From Reinekea forsetii (GTDB lineage: Bacteria; Pseudomonadota; Gammaproteobacteria; Pseudomonadales; Natronospirillaceae), in assembly GCF_002795845.1 (NCBI RefSeq), contig NZ_CP011797.1:2503501-2567500 (forward strand): a stretch of 64,000 bases of DNA. The letters run 5' to 3'. Both the position numbers and the translations under genes were made by a program. The notes beneath the pieces are model-generated. The model made no database searches. It was not told the DNA's origin and saw only the letters and a list, made by a program, of their open reading frames with translations. Below, one piece after another: positions 59,361 to 64,000 of this stretch. How positions within the stretch are numbered: the first letter of the stretch is position 1; every line of letters begins with the position of its first letter.

Positions 59361-60713
59361 TTAACTATAGCGTTGATTTAGGGCTGCAAAGACAGCGCGC
59401 AGACCCATCGCCTCGCCGCCCATGGGTCGGCCGGGCCGTTGGCGATTGTTCCAAGCACCGACATCGATATGCACCCAGGGGCTGTGCTCGACAAAATGCT
59501 GCAGAAACAGTGCCGCGGTAATCGACCCGCCGTAGGGCACCGGTGCACTGTTGACCAGATCTGAAATGGTGCCGACCATATAGTCGCCGTAGCCCTGATG
59601 CAAGGGCATCTGCCAGAGCGGATCTTCATGATCGGCGCCGGCCGCCGTTAGGGCCTGGGCAAAGGCCGCATCGGTGCTATAGAAAGCCGGCACTTCCAGA
59701 CCCAAGGCAATTCGCGCCGCGCCGGTCAGGGTGGCGAAATCGATGATCAGATCCGGGTTATCCGTTTCGGCTTCGGCCAGGGCATCGCAGAGCACCAGAC
59801 GCCCTTCGGCATCGGTATTGTCAATTTCCACGGTCAGACCCTTACGCGTCTTGACTACATCGCCGGGCCGGAAGGCATTGCTGCTGACCGCGTTTTCGAC
59901 CGCCGGAATCAGCACCCGCAGCCGCACCGGTAAATTGCGACTCATAATCAGGGTCGCCAAACCCAAGGCATGGGCGGCCCCGCCCATATCCTTTTTCATC
60001 AGGCGCATACCGGCGGCCGATTTCAGATCCAAACCGCCACTGTCAAAACAGACGCCCTTGCCGACCACCGTCAATTTGGGATGGCTCGGGTCGCCCCAAC
60101 TCAGGTCCAGCAGACGCGGTGCGTGTTCTGACGCGCGACCGACCATATGGATGGTCGGGTAGTTGTGCGCTAAAAGCTCATCGCCGACCAGCTGACTGAA
60201 GTCGGCATCAAATTCGGTCGCCATGGTCGTCATCAGTGATGCCAGATGTTGCGGCATCATATCCCCGGCGGGGGTATTGACCAGGTCTCGAGTTAGGCAC
60301 ACACCGTCGGCCAGCAGATGGGCCTGATGTACCGCTTCAGCGCTGCTCAGATAAAGCAGCGCCTGTGGCTGGCCACTGTCGAGATAACGGTTAAACTGGT
60401 ATTGACCCAAGATCCAGCCCAGGCCAGCGCTCTGCTGGCGCGCCTCAGGACCGGCATAATGGTAGTGTGCTGCGGGTAAGGCCAAGGCCGCATCGGCCAG
60501 CGCCCAACAGGAATCGGCGTCGTCGGCGACCACTATAACGCTGCCCGGGTTGCCGGTTGAATTCGGCAAGAGCGCAAAGCCCGGTGTTTTGAAGCCGCTG
60601 TGCATCAGCCAATTACAGGTGAATTCAGATTGTTGCACAAACCATTCATCGTACTCGGCCGTCGCAATCAGTTGGAGTGGAATACCGCTTTTGCCTGTTT
60701 GAACGTTTGCCAT
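59361..60713 (-). CDS. M17 leucyl aminopeptidase family protein
   Basis: A 450-residue cytoplasmic dizinc aminopeptidase of the M17 family. Metal and catalytic elements: VGKGVCFDSGGLDLK (with Lys and Asp ligands), MKKDMGGAAHALG, and the signature NTDAEGRL. It is shorter than PepA (about 500), because the N-terminal domain is reduced, and is closer in length to PepB. It releases N-terminal residues in peptide turnover. AAAGGGA precedes the ATG; a hexanucleotide repeat stands just before that. Confidence 0.9.
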   Translation of the reverse strand: MANVQTGKSGIPLQLIATAEYDEWFVQQSEFTCNWLMHSGFKTPGFALLPNSTGNPGSVIVVADDADSCWALADAALALPAAHYHYAGPEARQQSAGLGWILGQYQFNRYLDSGQPQALLYLSSAEAVHQAHLLADGVCLTRDLVNTPAGDMMPQHLASLMTTMATEFDADFSQLVGDELLAHNYPTIHMVGRASEHAPRLLDLSWGDPSHPKLTVVGKGVCFDSGGLDLKSAAGMRLMKKDMGGAAHALGLATLIMSRNLPVRLRVLIPAVENAVSSNAFRPGDVVKTRKGLTVEIDNTDAEGRLVLCDALAEAETDNPDLIIDFATLTGAARIALGLEVPAFYSTDAAFAQALTAAGADHEDPLWQMPLHQGYGDYMVGTISDLVNSAPVPYGGSITAALFLQHFVEHSPWVHIDVGAWNNRQRPGRPMGGEAMGLRAVFAALNQRYS

Positions 60714-60735
60714 ACTCTGTCAGTCCCTTTCCTAT

Positions 60736-60771
60736 CTAAGTCTAAGTCTAAGTCTAAGTCTAAGTCTAAGT
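60736..60771. repeat. Tandem repeat, six units of CTAAGT
   Basis: Six exact hexanucleotides 23 bases upstream of the M17 aminopeptidase start, just beyond its ribosome site (repeat reads ACTTAG on the coding strand). Changes in unit number would alter promoter or leader spacing in 6-base steps. Confidence 0.95.
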
Positions 60772-60873
60772 GGTTGCAGCATAATACAATCGGCGCACAG
60801 CGCCATTGGCCAATACTAATTCTTTGCCCTAGTTGGCACTGTCGGCCTATTGGTGATTACAGTCTATGGGTAA

Positions 60874-61185
60874 TCACAGCAACCAGAGGCGCAACAACCA
60901 AAAGCTGCCCATCCCGACGATCACCGTGACCAGCATCGGTGCGCGCATCAGGCCCAAGAGCAGGCAGATGATCGCCGCCAGTAATTCCGGTTGCACGACT
61001 GAATCGAGATTGACCGATGGCGCCAAAATCGGTTCGGCGACTAGGGCCGCTAGCACGGCGGCCGGCACCACATTTAAGAATTTCAATAACGGCTCGGGCA
61101 AGACCAAATTCGACAATACGAAAGGCGCGGCCCGGACACCCCAGGTTACGCCAATCATACCCAGAATCAGTAACATCTCGTTCAC
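60874..61185 (-). CDS. azlD: AzlD, small subunit of a branched-chain amino acid exporter
   Basis: A 103-residue membrane protein with three to four helices of the AzlD family (WGVRAAPFVLSNLVLPEPLLKFLNVVPAAVLAALV). It pairs with AzlC to export branched-chain amino acids. The start overlaps the azlC stop by 4 bases. Confidence 0.9.
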   Translation of the reverse strand: MNEMLLILGMIGVTWGVRAAPFVLSNLVLPEPLLKFLNVVPAAVLAALVAEPILAPSVNLDSVVQPELLAAIICLLLGLMRAPMLVTVIVGMGSFWLLRLWLL

Positions 61186-61892
61186 GATTTGTTCTCCGGA
61201 TCGAAGCGATCCAATTGAGAGGCGACCAAGGCCGCCACCATGACGGAGAACACGATGCCGGTTTTGTGCGGCCAGGACCGGGTGAACCAGGCCAGGGTAA
61301 AGGCCAATACCGCGCTGACGACATTCTTGCGGTGCCGAAACATCGGCATCATCATCGCTAAGAAGGCCGTCACCATGGCAAATTCTAAACCCAGCTGTTC
61401 AATACCCTCCAAGGCGGATCCAGCCCAGAGCCCAATCCAGGTACAGACTTGCCAATTGCTGTACATAAACAGGCCCGATCCCAGATAGTAGGGCACCCGA
61501 TCGGCCTCGCTCAGTCCCGACAGATAACGTTGATTAAAGGTGACATAGGTTTCATCGGTAAGTAAAAAGCTCAGTCCGATCTTGGATCGTTTCGCGACAT
61601 GCTGCAGAGGTACCAGCATACCCAGGGCATAGAGCAGATGGCGCAGGTTGACGACTAGGGTGGTGAGCACAATGAGTACGGCCGGGGTCCCGGTGGCCAG
61701 CAGGCCAATTGCGACATATTGGCTGGCACCGGCAAACACCAGGGCCGAAAAGGCCACTGCGACCCAGCCGGCAATACCGTTGGCCGGAGCCAGCACACCA
61801 AATAGAATGCCAAACGGAATGGCCGCCAACACCATCGGCAGGCTATCGAGCGCACCCTGCCCGAAGGCGCGGAACTGTTGCGCATTGTTCAT
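61182..61892 (-). CDS. azlC: AzlC, large subunit of a branched-chain amino acid exporter
   Basis: A 236-residue membrane protein of the AzlC/YgaZ family. Characteristic segments are AIPFGILFGVLAPANG, FAGASQYVAIGLL and NLRHLLYALGM, then LTDETYVTF. With AzlD it exports valine, leucine or related compounds. The ribosome site before the ATG is weak. Confidence 0.92.
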   Translation of the reverse strand: MNNAQQFRAFGQGALDSLPMVLAAIPFGILFGVLAPANGIAGWVAVAFSALVFAGASQYVAIGLLATGTPAVLIVLTTLVVNLRHLLYALGMLVPLQHVAKRSKIGLSFLLTDETYVTFNQRYLSGLSEADRVPYYLGSGLFMYSNWQVCTWIGLWAGSALEGIEQLGLEFAMVTAFLAMMMPMFRHRKNVVSAVLAFTLAWFTRSWPHKTGIVFSVMVAALVASQLDRFDPENKS

Positions 61893-61962
61893 GACGGGAG
61901 GCCGACTTGGGGGTCAGCAGCGCATTGACTTGGCGCGAGGTCGGGGCATAACCCCAGTCCCT

Positions 61963-63090
61963 TCACCGAGCCACGAGCGGGTAGATGACCCGGTCGTCAA
62001 AGCCGGTAATCACGGTAACCAGCCCGGCCCACTGTCGATCCAAGCCGGGATCGCTGCTATCGATCAGCAAGGGCCGTCCGGCCAACGACCGCAGTTTGCC
62101 CTTGCTGCCGATGACCCAGAGATTCTCCTTACCCAAGCAAGCCAGCACCGCCGGGCTAAATTGCGGATTACCCCGGCCCAAAATATGGCCCTGACCGCCA
62201 ATAATGCTGACGATGGCGGTCGCATCCTGATCGGCCAACAGCGCCAACAGATCCGCTTCGGTGCAATCGCCCTGAATCAACTGACCGGCCTTAATCGCGT
62301 CGATACCAAGCAGACTGTTGGCAATATTCAGATGGTCCATCAGGGTTGCCGTGGTTTTGCCACTGCCGACTAGGTAGAGCCGCTCAGGATCCAATTGGCT
62401 CTCTAACCAATCGGCGATATCGCTTAAAACCAGCTCATCACTTTCGATGCCACCCACCTTGACCTGTTGCATAAACTCACCGGCCACCGGTATCAACATA
62501 TCGCCAAAGTGAGTCGAGCGGACCTGGTTCTTGCGGAAGGCCGCCTCGTCAATATCGCGCACCTCCTCGCGGCGCACCTCGGTGATGCGACCATCGACCA
62601 GACCGGCTAGGACCTCGCCGGCGGCGTGTGCAGTCACAGCAAAAACCGCCGAGTGTATTTTCACCCCGGCCGGGATGCCGATAACCGGCACCTTGTCGCC
62701 GAGTACAGAAAAAACATCGCGCGCGGTGCCATCGCCGCCGGCAAAAACCAATACATCGAGCGCTTGATTAAGCATCCAGGCCAAGGCCGCGTGGCTGTCG
62801 GCGGCTTCGGTTTGCGCGGGCGGCGCAATCGGCATCACATTCACATTCGGTACCTTGAGCTCGGCCAGCACGTCGGCGCCCATCGATCCGGCGGCGCTAT
62901 ACCAGTCGATTGACGCATCGCCCAGGCGAGCGTTCAGAAAGGCTTGCACCATGGTCTGGGCCTTGATTTGGGCGCGCGGTTGAGCACCCCGGGCCAAGGC
63001 GGTGCTGCGAATATGTTCGCCATCACTGCCTTTTAAGGCGACGGTGCCACCGATGCCGGCCCAAGGGTTAATCAAAAAACCTATTCTCAT
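61963..63090 (-). CDS. ATP-NAD kinase-like protein (AcoX/COG3199 type)
   Basis: A 375-residue cytoplasmic protein related to NAD kinases. The N-terminus IGFLINPWAGIGGTVALKGSDG and the nucleotide site VFAGGDGTARDV (about residues 118-129) are diagnostic of this branch, which is longer than housekeeping NadK (about 290). Whether it phosphorylates NAD is unproven. It is not overlapping azlC or thiQ. Confidence 0.82.
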   Translation of the reverse strand: MRIGFLINPWAGIGGTVALKGSDGEHIRSTALARGAQPRAQIKAQTMVQAFLNARLGDASIDWYSAAGSMGADVLAELKVPNVNVMPIAPPAQTEAADSHAALAWMLNQALDVLVFAGGDGTARDVFSVLGDKVPVIGIPAGVKIHSAVFAVTAHAAGEVLAGLVDGRITEVRREEVRDIDEAAFRKNQVRSTHFGDMLIPVAGEFMQQVKVGGIESDELVLSDIADWLESQLDPERLYLVGSGKTTATLMDHLNIANSLLGIDAIKAGQLIQGDCTEADLLALLADQDATAIVSIIGGQGHILGRGNPQFSPAVLACLGKENLWVIGSKGKLRSLAGRPLLIDSSDPGLDRQWAGLVTVITGFDDRVIYPLVAR

Positions 63091-63113
63091 GAATGCTAAC
63101 TTACTCTTGTCGA

Positions 63114-63761
63114 CTAACGGGCAGGATACTGCTTCCAGAGAGTACTTGAAACACCTTCCAGCACACTGTCGACATCCGCTGCCATTTCCGCCAAATGATG
63201 AGTCACCAGAATCACCGTGGTGCCGTGTTCGCGTTGCATGTCCTTGACCCAGGCTAGGCCATCCGCCCGCAGGGCCGGGTCGAGCGATGAAAAGGGCTCA
63301 TCGAGCAACAGCACCGGTTTGTTTTGCAGAAAAACCCGCGCCAAGGCGACGCGTTGCTGTTGGCCACCGGATAGCTCGCCAGCTCTTTTGGCCAACAACT
63401 CGGTGAGTTGAAAACGTTCAGCGGCCGCAGCGAGTTGCTTGCGCTGCGAGGTGTTTAACCGTGCCGACGGGGCCAGACCGAGTGCCAAATTGGTCGTCAC
63501 ACTGAGGTGGTCGAACAGATTATGGCTTTGGAACAGCACGCCAAAGGGTCGCTGCTGCAGTGGCAGCCGGGCGACATCCTGGCCACACCAGAAAATCTTA
63601 CCCGATTGGGCCGGCCGCAAACCCAAGAGCGTGTTTAACAGCGAACTCTTGCCAATCCCACTGCCGCCAACCACCGCCAATAATTTATTATGCGGCAATG
63701 CAAAGGACCATTCGAAACGATGATCATCTAGGTGCATGGCTAATTGTTGTACTTCAAGCAT
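63114..63761 (-). CDS. thiQ: Thiamine ABC transporter ATPase ThiQ
   Basis: A 215-residue ABC ATPase. Walker A GGSGIGKSS, the signature LSGGQQQRVALAR, Walker B VLLLDEPFSSLDPALR and switch His in LVTHHLAE are intact. Adjacency to thiP and the family sequence (FGVLFQSHNLFDHLSV) identify it as ThiQ, powering import of thiamine or its phosphates. ATG 63761 lies inside the thiP 3' end; the GTG at 63776 is a possible alternative. Confidence 0.9.
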   Translation of the reverse strand: MLEVQQLAMHLDDHRFEWSFALPHNKLLAVVGGSGIGKSSLLNTLLGLRPAQSGKIFWCGQDVARLPLQQRPFGVLFQSHNLFDHLSVTTNLALGLAPSARLNTSQRKQLAAAAERFQLTELLAKRAGELSGGQQQRVALARVFLQNKPVLLLDEPFSSLDPALRADGLAWVKDMQREHGTTVILVTHHLAEMAADVDSVLEGVSSTLWKQYPAR

Positions 63762-64000
63762 GACGATTACGCTCACTAAACCATTCAGCGGCCACTAATA
63801 GGGCACCGCAAATTAACAATAGTACCAGGGTTAATTGGGAGGCCAAGACCATCTGATAACTGCCCATGGCCTGATAAATCAAAATCGGTAGGGTGACAAA
63901 CTGAGCGGAGCCAATTAAGGCCGCTATGCCCAAGTCGCCGACCGATAAGACAATGGCCAGCGTCAGGCACCACGGCAAGGTAGCCCGCAAGGCCGGCCAA
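63754..64000 (-). CDS. thiP: ThiP permease, C-terminal part, cut by the window edge
   Basis: The reverse strand enters from the right edge as WPALRATLPWCLTLAIVLSV and continues GDLGIAALIGSAQFVTLPIL with two or three membrane helices, matching the C-terminal permease half of ThiP (the GDLG and YQAMGSY segments). It overlaps thiQ by 8 bases. The N-terminal part and thiB, if present, lie outside the window. Confidence 0.85.
   Translation of the reverse strand, partial: WPALRATLPWCLTLAIVLSVGDLGIAALIGSAQFVTLPILIYQAMGSYQMVLASQLTLVLLLICGALLVAAEWFSERNRHA

Overview
This window is about 64 kb of chromosome from a Gram-negative gammaproteobacterium with a mid-50s GC content by eye. The evidence is the run of gamma-type genes (dctB/dctD with a TRAP transporter, imuA/imuB/dnaE2 with LexA boxes, rluA, yfcH, yegD, azlCD, thiPQ), Tat and lipoprotein signals, and strong Shine-Dalgarno sites. 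The sox cluster, the type III glutamine synthetase and the TRAP system fit a marine heterotroph that also oxidises reduced sulfur, perhaps an Oceanospirillales-like lineage. The genus is not determined. I see no rRNA, tRNA, insertion sequence, CRISPR array or phage.

Layout: 1-215 holds the N-terminus of a lipoprotein (-). 758-4579 holds a SulP anion transporter and a KefB-like antiporter (+). 4709-6883 is glnN (-), behind a likely NtrC/sigma-54 control region. 8007-8956 is a translationally coupled pair of HlyC-like acyltransferases without an RTX substrate gene. 9002-12240 holds small housekeeping or uncharacterised genes and a lytic-transglycosylase-like protein. 12538-20907 is a tightly packed sulfur-oxidation operon: soxC-D-X-Y-Z-A-K-B, a secreted alpha/beta hydrolase, soxW and a DUF302 protein. 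It predicts complete thiosulfate oxidation by the SoxCD-containing pathway. 21092-26930 holds a DECD-box helicase and a duplicated fapA(DUF342)/CBS module whose second CBS gene has shrunk to a scar. 27143-28030 is yfcH. 28280-35005 is a TRAP C4-dicarboxylate-type locus, dctB-dctD-dctP-dctQ-dctM (-), with a near-consensus sigma-54 promoter and two palindromic upstream sites before dctP. 35146-45499 holds hlyIII, the SOS mutagenesis genes imuA-imuB and dnaE2 (each with a LexA box) separated by recQ, yegD and menA. 45809-48580 holds a secreted protein, a matrixin-type metalloprotease and a lipoprotein. 48731-64000 holds mixed metabolic genes: a LigB-type dioxygenase, PhnA, an MFS transporter behind a long structured leader, a metallophosphoesterase, an AraC regulator divergent from an aldehyde dehydrogenase, rluA, an SDR, a DUF945 protein, an M17 aminopeptidase behind a hexanucleotide repeat, azlCD, an ATP-NAD-kinase-like protein and thiPQ.

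Most unusual points: the HlyC-like pair, in which one protein keeps the catalytic Asp but not the His and the other keeps the His but has Glu for the Asp, suggesting a split-active-site heterodimer; the fapA/CBS duplication with its deletion scar; the roughly 200-nt leader with mutually exclusive hairpins before the MFS gene; and the accessory genes of the sox operon. All functional statements come from reading the sequence and family knowledge; no database search was possible.
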